Shown: piece after piece, positions 18,482 through 27,505 of the stretch | Position numbering within the stretch: position 1 is the stretch's first letter | How the letters are laid out: every line of letters begins with the position of its first letter | Source: an uncultured Bacteroidia bacterium | GTDB taxonomy: Bacteria > Bacteroidota > Bacteroidia > Bacteroidales > ML635J-15 | Assembly (NCBI GenBank): GCA_902776565.1 | Contig: CACYQN010000018.1 | Location: 1 to 51,863 of the forward strand | Direction of reading: 5' to 3' | Length of the DNA stretch: 51,863 bases | The notes under the pieces: model-generated | Seen by the model: only the letters and a program-made list of their open reading frames with translations | The model's database searches: none | Told to the model about the DNA's origin: nothing | Program-made: the position numbers and the translations under genes

Positions 18482-19324
18482 ATGAATAAGATTATGAAAA
18501 ACTTGATGTTAGTTATAGGAATGTTATGCATGATTGGTCTAAGTTGCGCAAATGCAGAAAATCAGACCGAGCAAACTGACAGCATTGTGGGAAATGCTCA
18601 GGAAAAGCCTAAGAATCTTGTAAAACAACTGTTGATAAACGACGATGACTGGCAGAAACGTGTTGTTGATTTTGAGTATGACGAATCGGGGCGTTTGGTT
18701 GCGGTTTCTACGACTTACAATGCTGGAGCAAAATCGGAATTTACCGAAAAGGCTACCGTGACATACGGCAAGAGCACAATTGTATGCGAAGGTTCAAAGG
18801 AAAGGTTGACGCTTACGTTGGATTCGGATGGTTTTGTAAAGAAGAGAGAAAGGATAACCGAAGATACGGTTATGGTTGCAGCCTACGAATACAATTCTGG
18901 AAGGTTAAGTGCTTGTGGTGATGCCGAGTGCGGGAACAAATATTTGTGGGATGGCGACAATATTGCAAAAATGACTGTTGTCTTGTGCGAGGACGATGGA
19001 AATTGGTACGATACTATTGAATACAAATATAGCGATGTTGCTCGTCCTGACATTGATGTGCTGGCTTTTTCGGATATGTTTGGCGGTTTCCCCAATGCCG
19101 AGTCTGTAGCTTCCAAAGGATTGGTTTCCAAATATATGCCGTCGGAGATAAAGGGTAGCAACTATAACAGCGATGGAGCGATGACAAGAGTTTTGTTGCT
19201 TACTCACAAGTACACTACAGATGATGCAGGTCGCATTACCGACATTGAATATTACAGGTATTCGTTCGATATTGCCAGCAAGTTAAAGGAAGAAACAAAT
19301 ATGACGGTGAAGGTGGTGTACTGA
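18482..19324 (+). CDS. Putative lipoprotein, DUF4595-like
   Basis: A 280-residue exported protein. The N-terminus has a hydrophobic stretch ending in IGLSC, giving a lipobox with C22 as the probable lipidated residue (an internal ATG at residue 5 is an alternative start). The body has RHS/YD-like beta strands: FEYDESGRLVAVS, YEYNSGRLSAC, KYLWDGDNIAKM and IEYKYSDVARPDIDV, followed by the HKYTTDDAGRITDIEYY end. This matches the layout of Bacteroidetes DUF4595 lipoproteins; function unknown. Single gene with its own promoter. Confidence 0.75.
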   Translation: MNKIMKNLMLVIGMLCMIGLSCANAENQTEQTDSIVGNAQEKPKNLVKQLLINDDDWQKRVVDFEYDESGRLVAVSTTYNAGAKSEFTEKATVTYGKSTIVCEGSKERLTLTLDSDGFVKKRERITEDTVMVAAYEYNSGRLSACGDAECGNKYLWDGDNIAKMTVVLCEDDGNWYDTIEYKYSDVARPDIDVLAFSDMFGGFPNAESVASKGLVSKYMPSEIKGSNYNSDGAMTRVLLLTHKYTTDDAGRITDIEYYRYSFDIASKLKEETNMTVKVVY

Positions 19325-19335
19325 CAATAACAAAA

Positions 19336-19361
19336 GCCCCCTGAGCGTCAGTCGAAGGGGT
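19336..19361. repeat. Small palindromic element (CCCCTGAGC...GTCGAAGGGG)
   Basis: CCCCTGAGC and GTCGAAGGGG match the element family found at 3932, 5905 and 40614 in reverse orientation. It lies 11 bases after the lipoprotein stop and could also serve as a weak hairpin terminator, though no T run follows. Confidence 0.6.
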
Positions 19362-19410
19362 GATTAATTGTCAATAGTCCATTATTAATTATCCATACTT
19401 AATTTTTATT

Positions 19411-19441
19411 TTGACAGTATCGCCATTTTTTACTATTTTTG
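19411..19441 (+). promoter_or_regulatory. Promoter of the DUF4175-ybeY operon (TTG-20-TATTTTTG)
   Basis: TTG at 19411-19413 and TATTTTTG at 19434-19441 are separated by 20 bases, a full match to the Bacteroidetes promoter. The start codon is 18 bases downstream. Confidence 0.65.
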
Positions 19442-19458
19442 TTCGTTTTGAAATTTAA

Positions 19459-22400
19459 ATGGACGAAAAGTATAACATACTGATTTCCAAACTTGATAAG
19501 TTTATCAGGAAATACTATCTGAACAAGATAGTAAAGGGTGTTATACTTGCGCTCGCCATTTCAGGTCTGTGGTATCTCATTATTGTGATAGCGGAATATT
19601 ACGGTAGATTCTCGTCGGCTTTCCGTACCGCACTGTTTGTCTCGTCAATAACGCTCTATGCAATCGTCTTTGTAACTATGATACTTTGGCCTTTGCTCAA
19701 GCTTATGAAAATCGGCAAACGCCTGTCGTATTCCGAGGCCAGTCGCATTCTTGGCAAACATTTCCCCGAAGTTGCCGACAAGTTGCAGAACACTTTGGAA
19801 CTCAACTCATTGCTTGATGCAAATACCGAAACTCGCGACCTTATTTATGCAAGTATCTCGCAGAGAATCGAGAAACTTTCGCCAATACCGTTCCTGTCGG
19901 CAATAAAGATAAAGAAGAATGTCAAATATCTGGTGTATTTGGCTCCTGTCGTGCTGGTTTTTGTGCTGATAATTTCGTTCAAGCCGGCAATCGTTACCGA
20001 AGGCACCGAGCGAATTGTGAAGTACGACGAGCATTTCGAGATGCCAGCACCGTTTGCTTTCTACTTGGAAAACGATTCACTGCAGGTTAGGCAGGGCGAT
20101 GATTTTACTGTAAATCTTTCTGTCAAAGGTGACTACGTGCCCGAGCAAGTGATGATAAACTTTGGCGGAAATGCCTTCTATATGGAAAAACTGTCGGCAT
20201 CTACATTCAAGTACGACTTCAAGACGCTGAATAATTCGTTCCAGTTCTACTTCACGGCACAAGATGTAGAGTCGAAGGATTACGAGGTAAGCGTTTTGCC
20301 TGCTCCTATAATTTTGGATTTCAAGGTGAACATTACGCCGATGGCTTACACTGGTCTCGATGCCATTGAAATAAAGAACTCTGGCGATATGGAAGTGCCG
20401 ATTGGCTCCAATGTGGTGTGGACTTTCGGTACGGCAAACCTCGATTCGCTTGTGGTTGTGATGGATAGCACCGTTCTGCCGACCGAAAAGAACAACAGCG
20501 AGTACAAGTTGAGCAAACGCATTACCGCCAGCAGCGACTATTCGCTGTTTGTCGCCAACGACTATTTCAGCGAACTTGTCGACATCAAGTATCGCATCCG
20601 CGTAATTCCAGACCTTTATCCGGCAATTGTCGTTAACGAGGCGAAGGACAGCACCAATCCTGCAATCGTGTATTTCAAGGGTGCAATTGATGACGACTAT
20701 GGCTTCACCCGCCTGACTTTCCATTGTTTCGACGGTGACAAGGAAATTTCAAAGTCGCCAGTGCAGTTCTCGCAGAGGCTGAGTTCGCAGGATTTCTACT
20801 ATGCGTTTGATTTTGCGTCGGTTGAGCATGTTGGCAACAAACTTACATACTATTTCGAGGTTGCCGACAATGACGGTTACAGCGGACCTAAGACTGCTCG
20901 CTCAAAGGTTATGGAATTCAATATTCCGTCGGCTCAGGACTTGCAGGATATGAGCGACCAGACCAACAGCGAAACTGAGAACAAGGTTGATGAGGCAAAG
21001 AAAATCAGCGAGGACATCAAGAAGAGCATCGACGAGTTGAAACGCAAACTTGTCAACGAAAGCCTTTCTCCATACGACCGTTCGCAACTTATGCAGGACA
21101 TCATTGAGAAGGAAGACCAGCTCGAACAGCTTATGGAGCAGATAAAGCAGGAGCAGAACCAGCTTCAGCAGGCAAAGGAGCAATTCTCGAAGAGCGAGGA
21201 ACTTCTGAAGAAGCAGGCCGAAATAAACGCCTTAATGGAAAACCTCATGACTGACGAGATGCGCCAGATGATTGAGGAGATGAAGAAATTGATGGAGGAT
21301 TTCAACAAGGACGATTTCTTCAAGAAGTCGGAGGAGTTCAAGATGTCGGTCGAGGAGATGGAGCAGAATATGGACAACACTCTCGAACTGCTGAAGCGCT
21401 CCGAAGTCGAGGAACGCGTAAAGAGCATTGCCGACCAGATGGAAAACCTTGCCGAAAAGGAAAAGAAACTTGCCGAGGAAACCAAGGATAAGAGCAAGTC
21501 GCAGGAAGAACTCAAGAAGGAGCAAAGCGAACTCAACGAGCAGTTCGATAAGTTGAAAGAAGAGTACGAGAAGACATTGGACAAGAATTCCGACTTGAAG
21601 GAACCAATGCCTTTGCAGGATTTCAAAGAAGATATGAACGACATCTCAAACGAGATGCAGCAGTCCAGCGATGACCTTAACGACAACAAGAACAACAAGG
21701 CTTCTGACAAGCAAAAGAACAGTTCGCAGAAGATGCAGCAGTTGTCGGAGAAGATGAATTCGATGATGGCGCAGATGGAGATGGAGGAAAACGGCGAAAA
21801 TATGGAGAATGTAAGGCAGTTGCTCGAAAATGTGCTCACTTTTTCGTTCGACCAGGAGGACATAATGTCGGGAATGAAACCTTTGTCGTACAAGTCGCCG
21901 CAGTACAAGGACTATGTTGTCCGCCAGAAAAATATAACCGATAATTTTACGGTTATAAGGGATTCTATCAACGCTTTGGCTGGACGAGTGCCAGGACTTG
22001 CTTCAATGGTGTCGAAGGATGTCATGGAGATACGCAAAGGATTATCGTCTGTAATGGATTTCTTGGGCAATTCGTCAAAATATCAGGCGCAGACTTCTCA
22101 GCAGAAGGTATTGACATCGGCCAACAACCTTGCTTTGTTGCTTTCGGAGTTGCTCGACCAGATGCAACAGCAGCAGATGCAGATGCAAAGCAATTCAAGT
22201 TCGAGTTGCAACAAATGCAAGAACAAGGGGCAGGGGCAGCCACAGCAGAAGCAGATGGGGCAGATGCGTGATATGCAGCAGCAGTTGAAACAGCAGATGC
22301 AGCAGATGCTCGACCAGATGAAGAAAAACGGTCAGCAGTCGCAGAGTGGCGAACAGCTTGCAAAGATGCTTATGCAGCAGGAGATGATGCAGAAGATGAT

Positions 22401-22767
22401 GAACGATATGATGAACGGAGAACTCAGCCCCGATGCAGCCAAGTATCTGAAGGAAGCCAACAAGATGATTGAGCAGAATATAAGGGATTTGGTGAACCGC
22501 AATGTTACTCAGCAGACGGTAAACCGTCAGGAACAGATAATTACACGCTTGCTCCAAGCCGAAAACAGCCAGAACGAGCGCGAAACCGAGCAGAAACGTC
22601 AGTCGCACGAAGCAAAGGAGTACAAGCTAAGCAATCCCGACAAGGCTTTCGAGGAAAAGGAAAGCGAAATAAGGTTCAACGAGTTGCTTCAAGTGTCTAA
22701 TTTGAAGTTAAGAGATTATTATAAAAACAAATATAAGGAATATTTAAAGAATTTAAAGGAGAAGTAA
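19459..22767 (+). CDS. DUF4175 family membrane protein
   Basis: A 1102-residue protein of a Bacteroidetes family of unknown function. Two membrane helices lie near 25-45 and 58-80, a third near 155-175; then a large beta-rich region (about 185-490) with Ig-like strands, then long Gln/Glu/Lys-rich coiled coil (about 510-760), a helical domain, a Met/Gln-rich stretch (about 890-960, QMQQQQMQMQ and QQLKQQMQQMLDQM) and a final charged tail. A C-x2-C pair (SCNKCKN) sits in the Gln-rich part. The layout suggests a cell-envelope scaffold with an extracytoplasmic body, but this is inference. ybeY follows after 2 bases. Confidence 0.85.
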   Translation: MDEKYNILISKLDKFIRKYYLNKIVKGVILALAISGLWYLIIVIAEYYGRFSSAFRTALFVSSITLYAIVFVTMILWPLLKLMKIGKRLSYSEASRILGKHFPEVADKLQNTLELNSLLDANTETRDLIYASISQRIEKLSPIPFLSAIKIKKNVKYLVYLAPVVLVFVLIISFKPAIVTEGTERIVKYDEHFEMPAPFAFYLENDSLQVRQGDDFTVNLSVKGDYVPEQVMINFGGNAFYMEKLSASTFKYDFKTLNNSFQFYFTAQDVESKDYEVSVLPAPIILDFKVNITPMAYTGLDAIEIKNSGDMEVPIGSNVVWTFGTANLDSLVVVMDSTVLPTEKNNSEYKLSKRITASSDYSLFVANDYFSELVDIKYRIRVIPDLYPAIVVNEAKDSTNPAIVYFKGAIDDDYGFTRLTFHCFDGDKEISKSPVQFSQRLSSQDFYYAFDFASVEHVGNKLTYYFEVADNDGYSGPKTARSKVMEFNIPSAQDLQDMSDQTNSETENKVDEAKKISEDIKKSIDELKRKLVNESLSPYDRSQLMQDIIEKEDQLEQLMEQIKQEQNQLQQAKEQFSKSEELLKKQAEINALMENLMTDEMRQMIEEMKKLMEDFNKDDFFKKSEEFKMSVEEMEQNMDNTLELLKRSEVEERVKSIADQMENLAEKEKKLAEETKDKSKSQEELKKEQSELNEQFDKLKEEYEKTLDKNSDLKEPMPLQDFKEDMNDISNEMQQSSDDLNDNKNNKASDKQKNSSQKMQQLSEKMNSMMAQMEMEENGENMENVRQLLENVLTFSFDQEDIMSGMKPLSYKSPQYKDYVVRQKNITDNFTVIRDSINALAGRVPGLASMVSKDVMEIRKGLSSVMDFLGNSSKYQAQTSQQKVLTSANNLALLLSELLDQMQQQQMQMQSNSSSSCNKCKNKGQGQPQQKQMGQMRDMQQQLKQQMQQMLDQMKKNGQQSQSGEQLAKMLMQQEMMQKMMNDMMNGELSPDAAKYLKEANKMIEQNIRDLVNRNVTQQTVNRQEQIITRLLQAENSQNERETEQKRQSHEAKEYKLSNPDKAFEEKESEIRFNELLQVSNLKLRDYYKNKYKEYLKNLKEK

Positions 22768-22769
22768 TT

Positions 22770-23231
22770 ATGGCAGTAGATTTTTTCTGTGAAGATGTAG
22801 AAAGACCAAGGGTAAAGTATATTGCTTTGAAAAATTGGATAAAATCTGTTATCGAATCTCACAAAAAGAAGGTAGGAAAGATTGCATACGTTTTTTGTTC
22901 AGACGAGTTTCTGTTGAATATGAACAAGGAATACTTGAAGCACGACTACTATACTGATGTTATTACATTTGACAATACCGAGGATGAAAAAGGAAAGATT
23001 TCGGGGGAAATATATATAAGTGTAGATAGGGTTGCAGAGAATGCAAAGACTTATAATACAGAGGATACCGAAATCTTTAGGGTTATAATACACGCTATTT
23101 TGCACTTGTTGGGCTATGATGACAAGACTCCAGAAGAACAGGAGAAAATGCGTGCAATGGAGGACAAGTGCCTGGCAATGCCAGAATTTGCAAATTGCAA
23201 GTGGCTGAAGGACAGTAAGGTTAAGGAATAA
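22770..23231 (+). CDS. ybeY: rRNA maturation endoribonuclease YbeY
   Basis: A 153-residue zinc-dependent RNase needed for 16S rRNA 3' processing and ribosome quality control. The family motif H-x3-H-x5-H appears as HAILHLLGYDD: His108 and His112 are present but the third position is Asp118. The same loss is, to my knowledge, usual in Bacteroidetes YbeY, so it is not a defect of this gene. The YTDVITFDN segment near 52-60 is also typical. Translationally coupled to the DUF4175 gene by a 2-base gap. Confidence 0.92.
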   Translation: MAVDFFCEDVERPRVKYIALKNWIKSVIESHKKKVGKIAYVFCSDEFLLNMNKEYLKHDYYTDVITFDNTEDEKGKISGEIYISVDRVAENAKTYNTEDTEIFRVIIHAILHLLGYDDKTPEEQEKMRAMEDKCLAMPEFANCKWLKDSKVKE

Positions 23232-23537
23232 TTAGCTGTTCATTATCTTTTTGCCGAGTATTACGGTAAAAACTATGCCCAAGACAAAAACAATTACTGC
23301 AAGCCAATAAATCTGCGTCAGACCGACAAGCGAACTTGCCAGAAACGAAAGCGCAACAAGTGCGATGATTTTTACAAACTTTTTGCGGACATATTCCTTT
23401 TTGGCTTTTTTGTCCTTCGGTAACGAATACGCACCTTGAAACAAAAATATCGGGTCGCCGGACAAATATGCAAGTCCTGCGTAAATCAGCAGCGATATGC
23501 CCATTGCTGCCATTATTATTGAAAATACAGTTTCCAT
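23232..23537 (-). CDS. Small three-helix membrane protein, unknown
   Basis: A 101-residue protein with hydrophobic helices near 4-24, 55-72 and 76-95 and a basic cytoplasmic loop (PKDKKAKKEYVRKKF) between the first two. I do not recognise the family; the layout is loosely like DUF3784. Its start is 4 bases from the end of the AsmA-like gene upstream on the same strand, so it is probably the last gene of that unit. It converges on ybeY with no room between the two stops. Confidence 0.65.
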   Translation of the reverse strand: METVFSIIMAAMGISLLIYAGLAYLSGDPIFLFQGAYSLPKDKKAKKEYVRKKFVKIIALVALSFLASSLVGLTQIYWLAVIVFVLGIVFTVILGKKIMNS

Positions 23538-23541
23538 AAAT

Positions 23542-26500
23542 TTACTGTTCCTTCTTTTCCTCGTAGTTCTCTATAATGTTTTGTATGGCTTTGCGGAGGT
23601 TCTGCTGAAGCGAAATTCTGCCCAAACCCGATTTGTTGACAAGGTTAATCGATTGAGCTATAGACTTTTCGTCCTTGTATAGCGGTTTTACCAGACGGAA
23701 CTGGAAGTCGTCGGTCTCTTCGGCAAGTTCGCCTTCTTCTTCCTCGTCTTTGCCCTTGTCCTTCTTGTTCTTCTTCGGTTCCTTGGTTTGAACATTAATG
23801 CCTAAATTTGGCAATGCCTTCGGTTCAAGCACCGAAATGTGGAAGAAGTACTTGAAGTCGAAATCCATCCTTCCGCTTACGGCAACCTTGTACTTGTCCA
23901 TCGAAAGTGTGAACGGATATACGCTGAGCATATTCTTGTCAATCGTAAATTCAACCGACATATTGTCAATCACATTCTTGGTCTTTTTCTTGAACATCAG
24001 GTACTTGGCTACGGTGGTGAATGTTTCTCCATCAAGCAGTACAAGGTTCTTGCCGTTGATGTGGCAGGCGGTCTGCAATGTGGGAAGTACGGGCTCCATT
24101 TCCTTGTCGAGGTCGGTTATTGCCGATAGTTCGCAGTCCAATTTGCCCTCGAACGAACTCAGCATCGGCAGTATGGAGTCAATCATCGGGAAGGCCGTCA
24201 GAAGGTCTTCGACGGTTATGTTTGTTCCGATGAGGTCAAGTCCAGCTTTTGCAGAGTCGGGATTGTTGCAGGTGTATATTGCGTTGACTTTCAAGTCGCC
24301 GACATTGCTTGTAGTCTTCAAGTCCTTGATTGATACGGTGCTGTTCTGCATTGTAATGTCGCCGTTGAGGTCGTTCATCTTCAGTCCTGCAAACTTAACG
24401 GTGTCGAGCTTGAGGCTTAACTTGCAGTCGAGGTTTGCTGGAATCTCAAAGAGCGTCATCGGTACGGTATCGTATTCTTGTTCGGCTGTATCCTGAATTT
24501 CGGTGTTGTCGTCGGCTGCAAGCTCCTCCTTGTGGGCTTTCTCCATCATCTCCTTCATCTTGCCCATACGCTCGTTGTATATTTCGGCGAGGTCTTTCTT
24601 GCTGTATGCCTTTCGTATTGAATCGACATAATGTGCTCGTGCCGAGTCGGTTATGTTAGGCATTTGCCGTGGTTGGTTGCCCATTCCTGCTTTTGCTCTC
24701 GATAGCATTTCTTGAACCGATTTCTTGGCTTCATCGTCCTTAATCTTTGCTTGTTCGCCCATATAGTTGGCGTAAAGCATCTCGTTGAGGTCGAGGTTGC
24801 GCGACTGAACATTAAGGTCGGCGCTGAGTGTGCGTCCACGCAGGAAGGCTCGGCGCATATTGTCAACCCGTCCGTTTACCTTCATCAGCGACTTGCCGAC
24901 GCGAAGCATGAAGTTGTTGAGGTGCAGTGTGTCGTCGGTAAATGTTACATCGAGACGGCGTGTGCCGGTTTTCAGGTCGAAGTATGGCGACATGTACCTT
25001 GCCGCCTTTGCGTAAACCTTGCCGTCGAAGCGGAACTTTCGCAGAGCACCTTCGGCATCTTCGATGCTGGTGCATAGGTTTATGAGCGAATCGGTGTTGA
25101 TTGGTTTTCTTGTCGATTGGTCAATTTCGACACGTTCGCCGTTTACACGTGTGAACCTGCGGACTCTCGGACGACCGTTGAGCACAATTCGTGTTGAGTC
25201 GAGGAAGGCACCCTGTGTTGGCTCATAGTAAACAATTGAGTCGAGTCCGAGCGATGCGCGAAGTGCAGGAATGAGCGCGTCGGTGGTGTCGGGACGGATA
25301 GCCATCGAGATGCGACCTGTCTTTCCCGAAACGAACATTGTGTCGGCAACTATTGCTTCCATTCCTCTTAAACTTCCGGCAACAATGAGGTGCGGTACTT
25401 CGTTTATCGGCTCTTCAACATTTGCGTAAAGGTTCAGCTTCGAAACTCTTGCCTCGATGGTGCGTGGCGATGATACTCTTACGGTATCGACTGTTACGCG
25501 GGCACTGCTGAGCTGTAGCCTTTCGGAACGGCGCGACTTCATCGAGTTTATGCCAAGGTCGGCGGTTGCGTTCTTTCCGAAGACGAGGAATCGCATCGAC
25601 GGGATTCTCAACAGTATCCTTTCGATGTTGATGTTGCCGAGCATGTAGATTTTCTGGACGTTCATCTTCATCAGGTTGGCAAGCGAGAAACGCGCTTCGA
25701 TGTCGGACGAAAGTTTTCCCTTATATGTTAGGTCGTCGATTGGGAACAGCGACGAAATGTAGTCAAGATTGAGGTTGCATCTCAGTTTTGCGTTTATGTA
25801 TGGGTCGCCAAGGATGTTGCTGGCTTTGCCTTTTAGGTCGAAGTAGGTTTCGCCGACGGTGGCATTCAGCCTCTTGACGTTTATGTACGAGTCGCTTTGT
25901 TTCTCGGATACATATTTCAGGTCGGTTTCCATGTCGAGTTTCACTTCGGCATTCTGCTCAAGTACGATTGCCCTTATGTTGTCAAGCGTGAGGTTGGCAT
26001 CAATGTTGGGGTAGGTGTCATCCTTATATGTGCCTTTGGCAGTTCCGTTGAAGTTTACTGCTCCAGAAATCCTATATTTTTTCAGGTCGGCGACGAGGCT
26101 TTTAGGTATCATTTCCAGCACATTGTCGATTTGAGGAATGTCGAGTCCGACTATCAGGTCGGTGTTCCACGACGAGTCGGGAAGGTTTTCTGCCAAGCCC
26201 GATGCTCCGACAAATATGTCGTTGCTGGTTATGCTTAATGTGTCGATGTCGTATCGGTTGAAATCGGCATTGCTTATTGCCTTCAGTTCTATGTTAAGCG
26301 GTATGTCGCTGAAAGTAAGTGCCGAATCGTTGTATTCGGAAAGCAAAAGGTTGAGTTTTGTGTCGAGGTCGTAGGTAGTGTCGGTGATTTTTGCCAGTGC
26401 ACCGATTCCTATTGTATCGACATTTATTATTGTTCTCGATGTGCTGTCGCTGAATTCGGCAGTCAGCAGCCCAAACTCAGTGTCGAGTTTGTATTCGCCA

Positions 26501-27240
26501 TCGTTTATGTTTCCGTTTAGGGTTATTGTTGTCGGTTCTACTTTTGCAAGAATTTGTGATGAACCGTCGTCGTATTTCGCCTTGAGTTTGAGGCTTGTAG
26601 CTATGTCGATAATTTCGGCGTTAATTTCGCCGGTAAGTTCCAGATTGGTGGAGTCGAGCGAAGCTTTCATTTGCGATTCCTCGTCGATGTAAGATGCTTG
26701 CAGTTCGTCGATTAGCAGACGGTTTATGCGTATTTTGTAGTCGAACGAAGATGTGTCCTCGTCGGGAGTGGTGTCCGATTCGTAGATTTCCCAGTTGGCT
26801 TTGCCCTCGGCGTTTACATAGCCGTTTACAATCGGGTGGGAGAGGTAGGCTTCGTTGACAATGATGCTGTCGTTATTGAGAAATTCAATGATATTTACAG
26901 AAAGGCGTAGTGTGTCGAATTTGATTAGCGTGTCGGTGAGGTCGTCCTTGATGGCTTTGGAGATTATTTCGCTGTTGATGAGTTCAAGCTCAACATTAGG
27001 CATATTTTTCCATACCTTGATGTTGATTTTTCCCAAGTCGAATTTGGCGTTAAGATAGTCTCCAGCGATTTCGTTTACTTTTTTGTTGCCCGATTCAGAA
27101 TTGATATAGGTTTCCAGTATCAGTGGCGAAAATGCAACGAGCAGCACAAGGATTCCAATGAGGCTTCCAAATGCTATCAGCAGACCTTTCAGTACTTTTC
27201 TGCCTTTGCTTTTCTTCTTTTTTTCGACTTGTTCTTCCAT
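23542..27240 (-). CDS. AsmA family outer-membrane biogenesis protein
   Basis: A 1232-residue AsmA/TamB-like protein: a basic N-terminus (KKKKSKGRK), one membrane helix near 17-40, then a very long beta-rich periplasmic body of repeating amphipathic strands, and an AsmA C-terminal region with the FTIDKNMLSVYPFTLSMDKYKV-type strand pattern near 1120-1160. A charged Lys/Glu stretch (KKNKKDKGKDEEEEGE) is near 1180. Family members bridge inner and outer membrane and are thought to move phospholipids. A middle helical insert is near 890-960. First gene of a two-gene minus-strand unit; a MITE-like element lies 25 bases upstream. Confidence 0.88.
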   Translation of the reverse strand: MEEQVEKKKKSKGRKVLKGLLIAFGSLIGILVLLVAFSPLILETYINSESGNKKVNEIAGDYLNAKFDLGKINIKVWKNMPNVELELINSEIISKAIKDDLTDTLIKFDTLRLSVNIIEFLNNDSIIVNEAYLSHPIVNGYVNAEGKANWEIYESDTTPDEDTSSFDYKIRINRLLIDELQASYIDEESQMKASLDSTNLELTGEINAEIIDIATSLKLKAKYDDGSSQILAKVEPTTITLNGNINDGEYKLDTEFGLLTAEFSDSTSRTIINVDTIGIGALAKITDTTYDLDTKLNLLLSEYNDSALTFSDIPLNIELKAISNADFNRYDIDTLSITSNDIFVGASGLAENLPDSSWNTDLIVGLDIPQIDNVLEMIPKSLVADLKKYRISGAVNFNGTAKGTYKDDTYPNIDANLTLDNIRAIVLEQNAEVKLDMETDLKYVSEKQSDSYINVKRLNATVGETYFDLKGKASNILGDPYINAKLRCNLNLDYISSLFPIDDLTYKGKLSSDIEARFSLANLMKMNVQKIYMLGNINIERILLRIPSMRFLVFGKNATADLGINSMKSRRSERLQLSSARVTVDTVRVSSPRTIEARVSKLNLYANVEEPINEVPHLIVAGSLRGMEAIVADTMFVSGKTGRISMAIRPDTTDALIPALRASLGLDSIVYYEPTQGAFLDSTRIVLNGRPRVRRFTRVNGERVEIDQSTRKPINTDSLINLCTSIEDAEGALRKFRFDGKVYAKAARYMSPYFDLKTGTRRLDVTFTDDTLHLNNFMLRVGKSLMKVNGRVDNMRRAFLRGRTLSADLNVQSRNLDLNEMLYANYMGEQAKIKDDEAKKSVQEMLSRAKAGMGNQPRQMPNITDSARAHYVDSIRKAYSKKDLAEIYNERMGKMKEMMEKAHKEELAADDNTEIQDTAEQEYDTVPMTLFEIPANLDCKLSLKLDTVKFAGLKMNDLNGDITMQNSTVSIKDLKTTSNVGDLKVNAIYTCNNPDSAKAGLDLIGTNITVEDLLTAFPMIDSILPMLSSFEGKLDCELSAITDLDKEMEPVLPTLQTACHINGKNLVLLDGETFTTVAKYLMFKKKTKNVIDNMSVEFTIDKNMLSVYPFTLSMDKYKVAVSGRMDFDFKYFFHISVLEPKALPNLGINVQTKEPKKNKKDKGKDEEEEGELAEETDDFQFRLVKPLYKDEKSIAQSINLVNKSGLGRISLQQNLRKAIQNIIENYEEKKEQ

Positions 27241-27264
27241 AAGTGTCGGATTTTAAACGTAACC

Positions 27265-27420
27265 GTCATTCCGTAAAACAGAACGAACAGCATAAGGAAC
27301 GTTGCTCGTGAGTTCGTTTATACGGAATCTCCTATTGTGCTACTGGGGAGATTCCGCATAGTCGAACAATATTACGCTCTCCGTTCCGTTTCGCGTTATT
27401 GTTCTGACTTGTGGAATGAC
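27265..27420. mobile_element. MITE-like palindromic element, copy B
   Basis: The ends GTCATTCCGTAAAACAGAAC and GTTCTGACTTGTGGAATGAC are inverted copies of one another with few mismatches (20-base terminal inverted repeats). The interior carries the AACAATATTACGC / GCGTTATTGTT hairpin. It matches copy A at 18167-18380, with a shorter left part, and encodes nothing. Confidence 0.75.
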
Positions 27421-27449
27421 GTAAAAATCAGCATTTCTTGTTTTCTTTA

Positions 27450-27495
27450 AAATGGAAAAGCGAAACGCATGGCTTCGCTTTCCATTTGTGTTTTT
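27450..27495 (-). terminator. Hairpin terminator after the C1B peptidase gene
   Basis: AAATGGAAAAGCGAA and TTCGCTTTCCATTT form a long stem around a short loop. A T run follows on the + strand, and CATTTTAAAG on the minus strand, where the peptidase transcript would end. Confidence 0.65.
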
Positions 27496-27505
27496 TTGTT
27501 ATATC

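Noticed and set aside
21165..21908. 247-codon Ser/Phe-rich frame on the minus strand within the DUF4175 gene
   Set aside because: Its composition mirrors the Glu/Lys-rich coiled coil on the + strand.
22770..23231. YbeY with Asp in place of the third zinc histidine as a sign of inactivation
   Set aside because: As far as I know the same change is usual in Bacteroidetes YbeY, so it is lineage-typical.
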